DNA of 64,000 nt from Erythrobacter sp. (GTDB taxonomy: Bacteria; Pseudomonadota; Alphaproteobacteria; Sphingomonadales; Sphingomonadaceae). A program made the translations under genes and the position numbers. The stretch spans positions 744,001 through 808,000 of the forward strand of contig NZ_CP136573.1 of assembly GCF_035194505.1 (NCBI RefSeq). Reading direction: 5' to 3'. Numbering within the stretch: the first letter of the stretch is position 1; every line of letters starts with the position of its first letter. Below the pieces are notes generated by a model that was not told where the DNA came from, searched no databases, and saw only the letters and a list, made by a program, of their open reading frames with translations. This document shows, piece after piece, positions 35,863-45,329 of the stretch.

Positions 35863-36086
35863 TGGCCCGCCCGTTTTTCCGCCGCCGCAAGTCCTGCCCG
35901 TTCGCGGCCAAGGACGCCCCCAAGATCGATTACAAGGACGTGCGCCTGCTTCAGGGCTTCATGTCCGAGCGTGGCAAGATCGTGCCGTCGCGCATCACCG
36001 CCGTCTCGGCGAAGAAGCAGCGTGAATTGGCCCAGGCGATCAAGCGCGCGCGCCAGATCGGCCTGCTGCCCTTCATCGTGAAGTAA
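35862..36086 (+). CDS. rpsR: 30S ribosomal protein S18
   Basis: A 74-residue basic protein with the S18 core (YKDVRLLQGFMSERGKIVPS, RITAVSAKKQRELAQAIKRA, ending ARQIGLLPFIVK). Its ATG shares one base with the rpsF stop, so translation is coupled. This is the usual rpsF-rpsR-rplI order of alphaproteobacteria. Confidence 0.97.
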   Translation: MARPFFRRRKSCPFAAKDAPKIDYKDVRLLQGFMSERGKIVPSRITAVSAKKQRELAQAIKRARQIGLLPFIVK

Positions 36087-36100
36087 GAGGAGAAGGACAC

Positions 36101-36706
36101 ATGGATATCATTCTCCTCGAGCGCATCGAAAAGCTCGGTTCGATCGGCGACGTCGTCACCGTGAAGGATGGCTACGCCCGCAACTTCCTGCTCCCGCAGA
36201 AGAAGGCCCTGCGCGCCAACGAAGCCAACAAGAAGGTTTTCGAGGCCAATCGTGACCGTCTGGTGGCCGAAAACGCCGCTCGCCGGACCGATGCAGAAAC
36301 CATGGGCGAAAAGGTTGCAGGCGCTGAAGTGGTGCTGATCCGCGCTGCCTCGAACGCCGGCCAGCTCTACGGCTCGGTGAGCGTGCGCGACATCGTCGTC
36401 GGTCTCGCCGAACAGGGCCACAACGTCGACAAGCGCATGGTCATCCTTGGCGCGCCGATCAAGAATATCGGCATCCACAACGTGACCGTTGCCCTGCACC
36501 CCGAAGTGCGCGTCACCGTCAAGGCGAACGTCGCCCGCTCGGATGACGAAGCCAAGCTGCAGAGCGAAGGCGTGGACGTGCTCGCCGCGATGTTCGAAGA
36601 CGAACAGCGCGCGATCGAGGAACAGGCCGATGCCACCCGCATCGACACCAGCCTCGAACCGGGCGAAATCCCGGCCGAGCTGCTCGAAGGCGGCGAGGAC
36701 GCGTAA
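36101..36706 (+). CDS. rplI: 50S ribosomal protein L9
   Basis: Begins MDIILLERIEKLGSIGDVVT with the L9 signature DGYARNFLLPQKKALRAN. The 201-residue length exceeds the roughly 150 of E. coli L9 because of an acidic C-terminal extension (about residues 150-201, ending LEGGEDA), which is common in alphaproteobacteria. RBS AGAGGAGAAGG lies just upstream. It is the last gene of the rpsF operon. Confidence 0.97.
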   Translation: MDIILLERIEKLGSIGDVVTVKDGYARNFLLPQKKALRANEANKKVFEANRDRLVAENAARRTDAETMGEKVAGAEVVLIRAASNAGQLYGSVSVRDIVVGLAEQGHNVDKRMVILGAPIKNIGIHNVTVALHPEVRVTVKANVARSDDEAKLQSEGVDVLAAMFEDEQRAIEEQADATRIDTSLEPGEIPAELLEGGEDA

Positions 36707-36737
36707 GCATCCCGGCCTTTCGGCATAGACACACAGC

Positions 36738-36775
36738 AGGGCGCGAAGGTCATCTCGATCTTCGCGCCCTTCTTG
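36738..36775 (+). terminator. Rho-independent terminator after rplI
   Basis: AGGGCGCGAAG (36738-36748) pairs with CTTCGCGCCCT (36760-36770), followed by TCTTGT. The stem of 11 bp is perfect. It lies 31 bases past the rplI stop and ends the ribosomal operon. Confidence 0.85.
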
Positions 36776-36843
36776 TAAACAGCGCAGTTCCGAGCGAAGG
36801 TGCTGACACACAACGATAACAACAAGGGAGCAGAACAACTGCC

Positions 36844-38280
36844 ATGATCGACATTCCCGCTATCCTCGCCCAGCTCCAGCAGCATTATGACGACGCGGTC
36901 CGCACCCTGCGCGACGACGTGATCGCCTTTGGCCGCGACGGCACCCTGCCCCCGCAATCGCGGCGCGAGGACGGCTCCTACGCCTATCCGCAGATCACCT
37001 TGCGCTATGCCGGTGTCGGCGCCCCGCGCGATCGCAGCCGCGCCTTTGGCCGGCTCGAGATGCCCGGCACCTACTCCACCACCATCACCCGCCCCGATCT
37101 GTTCACCACCTACCTCACCGAACAGCTCCAGCTGATCCTCGCCGAATACGAGGTCGAGGTCAGCATCGAGCGTTCGCGCCAGGAAATCCCCTTTCCCTAT
37201 GTGCTCGACGGCGAGGCGGGCGCGGCGATGGTCGGGATCGCGCCGCAGGACATTGCCGCGCATTTTCCCTCGACTGACCTCGCCCTGATCGGCGACGAGC
37301 TGGCTGACGGGATCGAGTTCGAAGGCGCCGAGGACATGCCGCTCTCGCTGTTCGACGGCCTGCGCACCGACTACTCGCTCGCCCGCCTCAAGCACTATAC
37401 CGGGAGCGAAGTTAGCGACTTTCAGGACTTCATCCTTTTCACCAACTATCACCGCTATGTCGATGAATTTGTGAACTGGGGTGCCACCCAGATCGGATCC
37501 AACGGCTATGTCGCGCTGACCGGGGCTGCCGGGCTTGATATCCGCGTCGCCACCCCGCACGCGCAGGACCAGTTGAACGACACCGCCTGGCGCCGCCACC
37601 AGATGCCCGCCTACCACCTGATCCGCGAGGACGGGCGCGGGATCACGCTCGTCAATATCGGCGTCGGCCCGTCCAACGCCAAGACGATCTGCGATCACCT
37701 CGCGGTGTTGCGTCCCCATGCATGGCTGATGATCGGCCACTGCGGCGGGCTTCGTTCCACCCAGAAGATCGGCGACTTCGTGCTCGCCCACGCCTATCTG
37801 CGCGATGATCACGTGCTGGATCCGGTGCTCCCGCCCGAAGTGCCGATCCCGCCGATTGCCGAAGTCCAGCAGGCGATGGCGCTGGCGGCCGAACAGGTCT
37901 CGGGCGTTCAGGGCGCCAACCTCAAGCAGCGCATGCGCACCGGCACAGTCGTGACCACCGATGATCGCAACTGGGAGCTGCGCTATTCCTCCTCGGCCAA
38001 GCGCTTCTCGCAGAGCCGCGCGATCGCGATCGACATGGAAAGCGCCACGATCGCCACGCAGGGCTATCGCTTCCGCGTGCCCTACGGCACCTTGCTATGC
38101 GTATCGGACAAGCCGCTCCACGGCGAGATCAAGCTGCCGGGGCAGGCCAACAAGTTCTACGAGGAAGCCATCGCGGCGCACCTGCAGATCGGCATCGTCG
38201 CTTGCTCGGCCCTGCGCGACGAAGGCGACCGGCTCCATTCGCGCAAGCTGCGCGCGTTTAACGAACCGCCCTTCAGGTGA
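36844..38280 (+). CDS. amn: AMP nucleosidase
   Basis: Hydrolyses AMP to adenine and ribose 5-phosphate, adjusting purine nucleotide pools. The 478-residue length matches the family. The N-terminal regulatory domain contains the block RLEMPGTYSTTITRPDLFTT. The C-terminal nucleoside-phosphorylase-like domain has NIGVGPSNAKTICDHLAVLR, MIGHCGGLRSTQ, AIDMESATIATQGYRFRVPY and LLCVSDKPLHGE. RBS AAGGGAG lies upstream of the ATG at 36844. It is monocistronic between two terminators. Confidence 0.95.
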   Translation: MIDIPAILAQLQQHYDDAVRTLRDDVIAFGRDGTLPPQSRREDGSYAYPQITLRYAGVGAPRDRSRAFGRLEMPGTYSTTITRPDLFTTYLTEQLQLILAEYEVEVSIERSRQEIPFPYVLDGEAGAAMVGIAPQDIAAHFPSTDLALIGDELADGIEFEGAEDMPLSLFDGLRTDYSLARLKHYTGSEVSDFQDFILFTNYHRYVDEFVNWGATQIGSNGYVALTGAAGLDIRVATPHAQDQLNDTAWRRHQMPAYHLIREDGRGITLVNIGVGPSNAKTICDHLAVLRPHAWLMIGHCGGLRSTQKIGDFVLAHAYLRDDHVLDPVLPPEVPIPPIAEVQQAMALAAEQVSGVQGANLKQRMRTGTVVTTDDRNWELRYSSSAKRFSQSRAIAIDMESATIATQGYRFRVPYGTLLCVSDKPLHGEIKLPGQANKFYEEAIAAHLQIGIVACSALRDEGDRLHSRKLRAFNEPPFR

Positions 38281-38284
38281 AGGG

Positions 38285-38349
38285 CGGCGGCAACGAGCCG
38301 CCGTTCCGTTAAGAATAGAGGCCGCCGCTCCGTGATGAAGCGGCGGCCG
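38285..38349. terminator. Two tandem hairpins between convergent amn and the YbjN-like gene
   Basis: The first hairpin CGGCGGC-AACGA-GCCGCCG (38285-38303) is followed by TTCCGTT on the plus strand. The second, GGCCGCCGCT/AGCGGCGGCC (38320-38348), is followed by GAAAATTTT on the plus strand and TCTATTCTT on the minus strand. Together they probably terminate transcription from both sides. Confidence 0.7.
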
Positions 38350-38359
38350 AAAATTTTGA

Positions 38360-38848
38360 TCAGAGCGCGTCCTTGTCGCCCGAGATCTTGATTTCCTCGT
38401 TATCCGCGGTCTCGGCGGCGATATCGAGCATGCTCGACAACTGGGTCGCGGAGGCATCGTCGAGCAGCTTGATCACGAAGTAGAGCACCCCGCCGCGGAT
38501 TTCCCAGCTACCCAGCTTGTTGCTGCTCGATTCCTCGAGCAGTTCGAGCGCCTTGCGTCCCGTGATGCCATCTTCATCCACCTTCGCAGCGGGGGAGAAG
38601 ACCTCGCGGACAGTCATCCCGGCGACGGTTTCGGTCCGGCCGCCGACGAACACCAGCTGGCTGCGGCCTTCGGACTTGTAGTTGAAGGTGAGCTTGTAGT
38701 CCCCGTCAGCATCGACCTCATACTTGAGGCCGGCGCGATCGAGCCGGCTGGCAACGCTGGCATCTTCGGCAGCGGCCGGCACCGCAGCACCAAGCGCGAA
38801 GCCCGCAAGGGCAAGGACAGACAGCGACTTGGCGCGGCGAGTGAGCAT
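38360..38848 (-). CDS. Exported YbjN-like protein
   Basis: A 162-residue protein with a signal peptide (start MLTRRAKSLSVLALAGFALG, cleavage near VPAAAED). The mature part resembles YbjN/type III chaperone-like folds: LDRAGLKYEVDADGDYKLTF, SQLVFVGGRTE and SWEIRGGVLYFVIKLLDD. AGGAGA lies upstream of the ATG at 38848; a TTG at 38851 is in frame. Function unknown; periplasmic location is inferred. The 184-base gap to the divergent SDR gene holds no visible gene. Confidence 0.65.
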   Translation of the reverse strand: MLTRRAKSLSVLALAGFALGAAVPAAAEDASVASRLDRAGLKYEVDADGDYKLTFNYKSEGRSQLVFVGGRTETVAGMTVREVFSPAAKVDEDGITGRKALELLEESSSNKLGSWEIRGGVLYFVIKLLDDASATQLSSMLDIAAETADNEEIKISGDKDAL

Positions 38849-39032
38849 CAAATTCTCTCCTGAGTAATGGCGACGACCCTGACGCCCTCATTAGCTGCAT
38901 TTTCCGCAAGCTGGCTTGGATAAATCCGTCATTGCGAAGATTTGCAGATAGCGATGAAGCGCCAAGGCCTCAGTCTAGCCATGCCTTCGGGTCTGGGCTA
39001 GCCTTGGCAACCGATCACGCTGGAGATTGCCC

Positions 39033-39800
39033 GTGCCTCACCCTTCCCCTTCCCGCTCGATCGCCGGGCGCGTGGCAATTGTCACCGGGGCGGCGAGCGG
39101 CATGGGGCGTGCGACAGCGCGGCTGTTTGCAGCCGAGGGCGCGGCTGTGGCGGTGATCGATCTAGATCCTGCCGCCTGCCAAGCGGTGGCAGCGGAATGC
39201 GGCAATGGCGCGCGCGCCTATGCGCTCGATGTAGCCGATGACACGGCCATCGCGCGGGTTGTGGCGCAGATTGCCGAGGATTTCGGGCGCATCGACATTC
39301 TGGTGAACAATGCCGGGGTGTCGAGCTTCTGCGCCCTCGATGATCCCGCCTACGAGGATATCTGGCACCGCGCGATTGGCGTGATGCTGACCGCGCACCA
39401 GCGCATGGTGCGCAGCTGCCTGCCGTGGCTGCGCCAGAGCGATGCTGCGCGGATCGTCAACATCGCCAGCACCGAAGGCCTTGGCGCGACCCCCGGCGAT
39501 ACGCCTTATGTGGCCGCCAAGACCGGAGTGATCGGGTTGACGCGTGGCCTCGCCGTCGATCTCGGGCCTGAAGGCATCACAGTGAACTGCATCTGCCCCG
39601 GCCCGATCCGCACCGCGATGACCGATGCCGTGGCCGAAGAGCACAAGGTAATCTTCGCCAAGCGCCGCACCGCGCTCAAGCGCTACGGCGAGCCCGAGGA
39701 AGTCGCGCACATCACCCTGTCGCTGGTGCTGCCAGCGGCAAGCTACATCACCGGGGTCGCGATCCCGGTCGATGGCGGGCTGATGGCACGCAACGCCTGA
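39033..39800 (+). CDS. Short-chain dehydrogenase/reductase
   Basis: A classical SDR of about 255 residues with cofactor motif VTGAASGMGRATA, an acidic VIDLD after strand 2 (suggesting NAD preference), NNAGVSS, and the catalytic Ser (VNIASTEG), Tyr and Lys (YVAAKTG). ICPGPIRTAMT and GVAIPVDGGLMA complete the family pattern. The start is a GTG at 39033 with TGGAGA 7 bases upstream; an in-frame TTG at 39027 is the alternative. The substrate is unknown. Confidence 0.85.
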   Translation: MPHPSPSRSIAGRVAIVTGAASGMGRATARLFAAEGAAVAVIDLDPAACQAVAAECGNGARAYALDVADDTAIARVVAQIAEDFGRIDILVNNAGVSSFCALDDPAYEDIWHRAIGVMLTAHQRMVRSCLPWLRQSDAARIVNIASTEGLGATPGDTPYVAAKTGVIGLTRGLAVDLGPEGITVNCICPGPIRTAMTDAVAEEHKVIFAKRRTALKRYGEPEEVAHITLSLVLPAASYITGVAIPVDGGLMARNA

Positions 39801-39848
39801 CCCCCTCTAGCCCGCCTTTGACCCCCGGTTAGCAGGCAGATCCAGCGA

Positions 39849-39864
39849 TGTTTCACGTGAAACA
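39849..39864. promoter_or_regulatory. parS: parS centromere site (TGTTTCACGTGAAACA)
   Basis: This perfect 16-bp palindrome equals the conserved chromosomal ParB-binding sequence. The palindrome extends to 20 bp (39847-39866). It lies in the 90-base gap between the convergent SDR and rimK genes, a typical non-coding placement. parS sites in alphaproteobacteria cluster near the replication origin. No parA or parB is in the window, and I did not notice a second copy. Confidence 0.9.
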
Positions 39865-39890
39865 TCGGCTGATTTCAGCGCAAAACCGGG

Positions 39891-40792
<902 letters not shown>

Positions 40793-40796
<4 letters not shown>

Positions 40797-41275
40797 GACA
40801 GGCCTTTCGATTCCGGCAGGTTCCCGGCGGGCATGTCCTTCAGAGCCTCAGGCGGCGATTGCAGCCACGAGTGACCGCTATCAACCACCATCCGACGCCG
40901 GAGCGCGGTGCGCCCGATCAGCATCGGAAACTGCATCTGGGACCGGTCCGCCAGGCTGATTTCCGCCCGGAAGGTGAGATTACCGATTGAGAGCGGCGTC
41001 TTGATGACAAAGCGATCCTGCTGCTCGCCATTGGAGCTGGTGATGCCGCGCAGATCGACGTGAATGGCCTCGCAATGGTGACGCGCGCCTCCCCAGTCAA
41101 CCGCAAAGCGTACGAATCTTTCGCCTTCGCGCATGAATTCGTCGAGCACATGGGCGTGGAGCGAAGAGGTGCGCGCGCCGGTGTCGATCTTGGCAGGGAT
41201 CCCGGCAAGGCCGAGCTCGGGCAGGCTCACAAGCTCGCGCCACCCGACGATGGTAAGGGTGCGCGTACGGCTCAA
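40793..41275 (-). CDS. rimB: RimB-like retropepsin-type protease (ATP-dependent zinc protease family)
   Basis: A 160-residue protein with the aspartic-protease-like motif AKIDTGARTSSLHA, WGGARHHCEAI and the second block FPMLIGRTALRRRMVVDSGHS. Such proteins are encoded beside rimK; Pseudomonas RimB modulates RimK-dependent S6 glutamylation. Start and stop overlap its neighbours by 4 bases on both sides (ATGA), so the three-gene unit is tightly coupled. Whether it is a protease here is an inference from the family. Confidence 0.82.
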
Positions 41276-42282
41276 GGCAGGATCGCCATGCCGTCCCCGC
41301 CCTCGCCCCCGGGCAGACGGCGCAGCACCTTGCCGCTGGCGTAATCGACTTCGGCGACGGTATCACTGGCAGTCTCGGCGACATAGATGCGGCTCCCGTC
41401 AGCCGACCACAGAATGGTGACCTGAAAGCGTGCCTGTGCCTCGGCGGGGCCGGAGACAGGAATGGTGCGGATCACCTTGGCCGTGGCGGTGTCGATCACG
41501 CTGAGGCTGCCGTCCTGAAGGTCGGAGGTGACCGCGACATCGCCTTGCGGGCGCACCGCGATGCGCAAGGGGAACCGGCCCGTTGCCGCGGTCTTGCGCA
41601 CTGCCATCGTCTGCGGATCGAGCGCGAAGGCCTGATTGGAACCGCGGGCAGATACCCACAGCGTCTTTCCGTCAGGCGAAAGCGAAATGCCCTCGGGCTC
41701 CTCGCCCACCATTACCGACAGCGGCGCGCGGCGGGTAACGAGATCTATCCGCGTGACCGTGCGCGAGCCGAGATCGGTCGTCCATGCGGTGCGCGCATCG
41801 GGGCTGACCGCGAGCATGTGGCTGCCCTGCTGGCCGGTGGCATAGCGGATCGGCGGCGGAATGAGATGATGGACCAGAGCGGCAATCTCAACGATCTCCT
41901 GCCGCCCCTCGGCCGTCACGTAGATGCGTCCGTTCGCGTGCCACACAATCCCGTGCGGGCGGGCATTCTCACCCAGATCGTAGCTGGCGACCGGCTTCAG
42001 GTCGCTGGTGCGGAAGATATCGACTGTGGTCCCGCCATAGCAGGCGAGCGCGACGTGCAGCCCATCGGGCGATGTCGCGAGTTCGTGCGGGTTGGTGCAG
42101 CTCGGCAGCCGCAGCAATTCCTTGCCGGTGGCGAGATCGACCTTGGACAGGGTATTGCCACGCTTGGCCGCGACGAACAGCGTCGGCGCCATGGCCTGCG
42201 CTCCGGTCGATTGCGGCGCAGCGGATGGCGCGCAGCCGGCCAGCACTGTCAACAGCAAGCCGCCCGCCAGACCCAGTTTCAT
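41272..42282 (-). CDS. YncE-like beta-propeller lipoprotein
   Basis: The ATG at 42282 gives a lipoprotein signal (MKLGLAGGLLLTVLAGC, lipobox VLAGC), about 336 residues in total. The rest is a seven-bladed beta-propeller of YVTN type with repeated units such as LATSPDGLHVALACYGG, ISLSPDGKTLWVSARGS and ILWSADGSRIYVAETASD. The likely place is the periplasmic face of a membrane. It is the first gene of an ATGA-coupled operon with rimB and rimK. The link between an exported propeller and cytoplasmic protein glutamylation is unexplained. Confidence 0.85.
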   Translation of the reverse strand: MKLGLAGGLLLTVLAGCAPSAAPQSTGAQAMAPTLFVAAKRGNTLSKVDLATGKELLRLPSCTNPHELATSPDGLHVALACYGGTTVDIFRTSDLKPVASYDLGENARPHGIVWHANGRIYVTAEGRQEIVEIAALVHHLIPPPIRYATGQQGSHMLAVSPDARTAWTTDLGSRTVTRIDLVTRRAPLSVMVGEEPEGISLSPDGKTLWVSARGSNQAFALDPQTMAVRKTAATGRFPLRIAVRPQGDVAVTSDLQDGSLSVIDTATAKVIRTIPVSGPAEAQARFQVTILWSADGSRIYVAETASDTVAEVDYASGKVLRRLPGGEGGDGMAILP

Positions 42283-42340
42283 CGCCACTCCCCCCGCACA
42301 ATCAAGGCAATACCGGATGTGAACCCCAAGGCCCTGCGAA

Positions 42341-43096
42341 TCAAGCGCTGAGAAACCGGAGGATGCCCTCGCCCAACTCGGGCTTGATCGCACTGTCGAG
42401 GTGGCCGCCGGGGACGTCCGCATAGGTGGCATCCGGCAGCAGCGCGGCCAGATCGCGGGCCGAGCCATTGTCCTGATCATTCACCCCGCAGATCACCAGA
42501 GTGGGCGTGGTGACATTGGCGAGGCCAGCCAGATCGAGATCCTCGAAGGCATCGAGCAGCAGCCGCGCCGCCACCCGGTCCACCCCTTGCGACTTCAGGA
42601 ACTGGCGCGATAGCCATGCGGGATCGTCCCGCCCGATGGTGTCGAATTCGTCGATAACGCGCTTGAAGAAGGCCGAACGGCGCGTCCAGTCGGCAAGGCC
42701 CGACACGCCCATCCCCGCCAGCACCAGACGGCGCGGGGCGAACACGCCATTGGCGCAGCCATGCACTGCCGTGCGCGCGCCCAGCGAGAAGCCGACGAGG
42801 TCATATTCGCCCTCCTCCAGCCCGAGATGATCGATCAGCGCGGCGACATCGCGGACCAGCACGCCCGGCGGATAGGAGGACGGATCATGGGGCGCCTCGC
42901 TCTCTCCATGCACACGGAAATCGGGCATGATCGCGCGGAAGCCCGCCGCCGCAAGCCGCTCGGCATGGCCCCACTTGATCCAGTTCATGTGGGCCGAGGA
43001 AAACAGCCCGTGGAGCAGGATCACCGGACGACCCTCTCCCTCGGTGTGGACCGCGATCTGCGTGCCGTCGAAGCTGGCGAAGTGCTCAGGTGTCAC
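42341..43096 (-). CDS. Alpha/beta hydrolase
   Basis: A cytoplasmic hydrolase of about 251 residues. HG oxyanion motif: VILLHGLFSS; nucleophile: DLVGFSLGARTA; acid: VICGVNDQDNGSA; His: VPGGHLDSAI. The start is taken as the GTG at 43096 (TPEHFASFDGTQIAVH follows), overlapping the upstream isomerase-like gene by 11 bases. An ATG further upstream would read through that gene and is unlikely. The substrate is unknown. Confidence 0.82.
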   Translation of the reverse strand: MTPEHFASFDGTQIAVHTEGEGRPVILLHGLFSSAHMNWIKWGHAERLAAAGFRAIMPDFRVHGESEAPHDPSSYPPGVLVRDVAALIDHLGLEEGEYDLVGFSLGARTAVHGCANGVFAPRRLVLAGMGVSGLADWTRRSAFFKRVIDEFDTIGRDDPAWLSRQFLKSQGVDRVAARLLLDAFEDLDLAGLANVTTPTLVICGVNDQDNGSARDLAALLPDATYADVPGGHLDSAIKPELGEGILRFLSA

Positions 43097-43742
43097 GGCG
43101 CACCAGCCCCTTCTGCTCCATCCGCCATTGCGCCATTTCGATCCGGTCCTGCCCGAAGAAGGGCTCGCCCTCGAACACCAGAGTCGGCACGCCCCAATGG
43201 CCCGCGGCATCGAGCGCGGCCTGATTGGCGGCAATGGCGGCATCCAGCGCGTCCGCATCGGCAATCGCCTCGGCATCGAGCTCGGTCAGATCGAGCCCTG
43301 CACGCGCCGCGGCCTCAGCCAGATGATCGCCCTCGTGCCAGTTATCGACCGTGCCCGACCAGATCACCCGCGCAACCTCGTCGGCAAAGGCAAGGCCCTT
43401 GCCCCGCTGCTCGGCCGCCTGACCCAGGCGGCACAGGCGGTGGATGTGGGGTTGCTCTGCCGCAATCTCGCGGGTCGCAAGGTTCTGCACCACCGGATCT
43501 GGGCGCGGCCAGCGATAGGGAACTCCCATCATCTGCGCAGAGCGGGCGGCATCGATGAAGATGTAGCGCCCCGCCGCCGGATTGCCGGTGAACAGGATCG
43601 AAGGATCGCGGATCGCAATCGGCAGCACAGTGCGCAAGCCGATGGTGAGGTCATACTCGGCCGCCATCGCCCGGTATCGCCCGACAGCGAGATAGGAATA
43701 GGGCGAGCGAAAGCTGAAGAACAGATCGGCGTGAAGTGTCAT
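43086..43742 (-). CDS. 2-hydroxychromene-2-carboxylate isomerase/DsbA-like protein
   Basis: A 218-residue thioredoxin-fold protein of the kappa-GST/HCCA isomerase group. It starts MTLHADLFFSFRSPYSYLA, where the Ser in FRSPYSY is the usual catalytic or glutathione-contact residue. The C-terminal block GHWGVPTLVFEGEPFFGQDR is diagnostic. There is no CxxC. It is probably co-transcribed with the overlapping hydrolase, perhaps for aromatic compound degradation or glutathione chemistry. The naphthalene-type pathway genes are not nearby. Confidence 0.85.
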   Translation of the reverse strand: MTLHADLFFSFRSPYSYLAVGRYRAMAAEYDLTIGLRTVLPIAIRDPSILFTGNPAAGRYIFIDAARSAQMMGVPYRWPRPDPVVQNLATREIAAEQPHIHRLCRLGQAAEQRGKGLAFADEVARVIWSGTVDNWHEGDHLAEAAARAGLDLTELDAEAIADADALDAAIAANQAALDAAGHWGVPTLVFEGEPFFGQDRIEMAQWRMEQKGLVRRDT

Positions 43743-43791
43743 GCCTGCTTGCTAGCGCGGTTGGCGGCGCAGGGCCAGCGGGTGCTTGAAG

Positions 43792-43811
43792 ATAATAAGC
43801 CTGCTTATTAT
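43792..43811. promoter_or_regulatory. Palindromic operator of the marR-emrAB operon (ATAATAAGCCTGCTTATTAT)
   Basis: Two perfect 9-bp arms (ATAATAAGC and GCTTATTAT) are separated by two bases, ending 10 bases before the marR ATG. The right arm TATTAT followed by AAG could serve as the -10 element, so a bound repressor would block transcription. The AT-rich island stands out in the GC-rich surroundings. MarR proteins typically bind such palindromes at their own promoter. Confidence 0.8.
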
Positions 43812-43821
43812 AAGGGGGCGC

Positions 43822-44265
43822 ATGAGCATCGAGACCGGATACCGACTCGCCGACAATTCGCGCCAGCTGCGCCGCCTGTTCGATGAGCGCGTGCGCGATC
43901 TCGGCCTCACCGGACCGCAGGCCCGCCTGCTCCTCGCGCTCGAACGCCATCCCAACGAGAACCAGGTCTTCTATGCCGAGAGGCTGGAGATCGAGCCGAT
44001 CACCCTCACCCGCATTGTCGACCGGCTGGAGGACGCTGGCTGGATCGAGCGCCAGAGCGACCCGGCCGACCGGCGCGCGCGCATCCTCCACCTTACCGAC
44101 AAGAGCCGCGGCATCGTCACCCGGCTGCGCAGCTCGGTCGAGGCGCTGTTCGAAGACATGCTCGGCGGCTTTGACCCTGCCGAGCGCGAGACCTTTGCCC
44201 GCCTGCTCGATCGCATTGCCGAAAATCTTGCCGCAGCGCGCCTGCCGGAGGTGATCAATGGCTGA
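43822..44265 (+). CDS. MarR family transcriptional repressor
   Basis: A 147-residue winged-helix regulator. Start ATG at 43822 with AAGGGGG upstream. The domain contains LTGPQARLLLALERHP, the recognition helix region AERLEIEPITLTRIVDRLED and the wing DPADRRARILHLT. It overlaps emrA by 8 bases and has a perfect palindrome in its promoter. It probably represses the efflux operon until a small phenolic or drug-like ligand binds. Confidence 0.93.
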   Translation: MSIETGYRLADNSRQLRRLFDERVRDLGLTGPQARLLLALERHPNENQVFYAERLEIEPITLTRIVDRLEDAGWIERQSDPADRRARILHLTDKSRGIVTRLRSSVEALFEDMLGGFDPAERETFARLLDRIAENLAAARLPEVING

Positions 44266-45328
44266 AGCCGATCCCGCCATCACCCGCGAGGCCGCCACCC
44301 AGGCGCCCGCCGCGCCTGCCCGCAAGCCATGGGGCCGCTGGGCGGCCATGCTGGTCGTGCCGCTCGCGCTGGTAACCGGCGCTTTCTTTTATTGGCAGAG
44401 CCTTGCGGGCAAGGTGTCGACCGACAATGCCTATATCAAGCAGGACATGGTCTCTGTCAGCGCCGAAGTCGGCGGACGGATCACCGAGGTGATGGTGGCC
44501 GATGGTTCGCAGGTCTCCGCCGGAGACCTCCTGTTCCGCATCGATCCCGAGCCCTTCCGCTTGCAGATGGCTGAGGCCGATGCCGCGATCGCCGGGGCCC
44601 AAGCCAACGTCATCGCTCTCAGCAATGCCTCCGAGCTTACCGGCACCGATATCTCTGCCGCCCGCAAGGATGTGGGCTTTGCCGCCGCGCGGTTCGAACG
44701 GGTGCGGGCGCTGCGCGAGAAGGGCTTTTCGACCAAGGCCGATTACGAGGCTGCCGAGCAGGCGCTCGAACAGGCGCGTGAAGCGGTGCGTCAGGCCGAG
44801 GATCGCCAGCGTGAAGCCCGCGCGCAGCTTGCCACCGGCGCGGCGGTTCCGGGCGTCAACCCGCAGGTCGCCGCGGCCCAGGCCCGCCGTGCCAGCGCCG
44901 AGCTCTCGCTGCGCCGCACCGAAGTGCGCAGCCCCGCATCGGGCCGCATCGCCCAGGCTGACCGCCTGCAATTGGGGCAGCAGGTGGTTCCCAACCTCCC
45001 CGTGCTGACGCTGGTCCGCGAGGGATCGACCTATGTCGAAGCCAATTTCAAGGAAACCGATCTTGATGACATGGCCGTGGGCCAGCGCGCCGAGATCCGT
45101 TTCGACGCCTATCCCGATCTCGTGCTGAAGGGCCGCGTTGCCTCGATCGGCGCGGGCACGGGCGCGGAATTCTCCGTGCTTCCGGCCCAGAATGCGACCG
45201 GCAACTGGGTCAAGGTCACCCAGCGCGTGCCGGTGCGCATCGCGATCGAGGGAGAAAGCCCGCGCCGCCTGATCGCCGGGCTTTCGACCGAGGTGACGGT
45301 CTTTACCGACGCAGCGGCAAAGCCCTGA
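44258..45328 (+). CDS. emrA: EmrA-like membrane fusion protein of an efflux pump
   Basis: The periplasmic adaptor that links an inner-membrane MFS pump to an outer-membrane channel. The 356-residue protein has one N-terminal transmembrane helix (MLVVPLALVTGAFFYW), then the HlyD barrel-sandwich parts (DNAYIKQDMVSVSAEVGGRI, VADGSQVSAGDLLFRIDPEP). A long Ala-rich coiled coil follows (about residues 95-220), then RSPASGRIAQADRLQLGQQV. There is no outer-membrane TolC gene in the operon. The 8-base overlap with marR and 1-base gap to emrB indicate one transcript. Confidence 0.92.
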   Translation: MAEADPAITREAATQAPAAPARKPWGRWAAMLVVPLALVTGAFFYWQSLAGKVSTDNAYIKQDMVSVSAEVGGRITEVMVADGSQVSAGDLLFRIDPEPFRLQMAEADAAIAGAQANVIALSNASELTGTDISAARKDVGFAAARFERVRALREKGFSTKADYEAAEQALEQAREAVRQAEDRQREARAQLATGAAVPGVNPQVAAAQARRASAELSLRRTEVRSPASGRIAQADRLQLGQQVVPNLPVLTLVREGSTYVEANFKETDLDDMAVGQRAEIRFDAYPDLVLKGRVASIGAGTGAEFSVLPAQNATGNWVKVTQRVPVRIAIEGESPRRLIAGLSTEVTVFTDAAAKP

Positions 45329-45329
45329 C

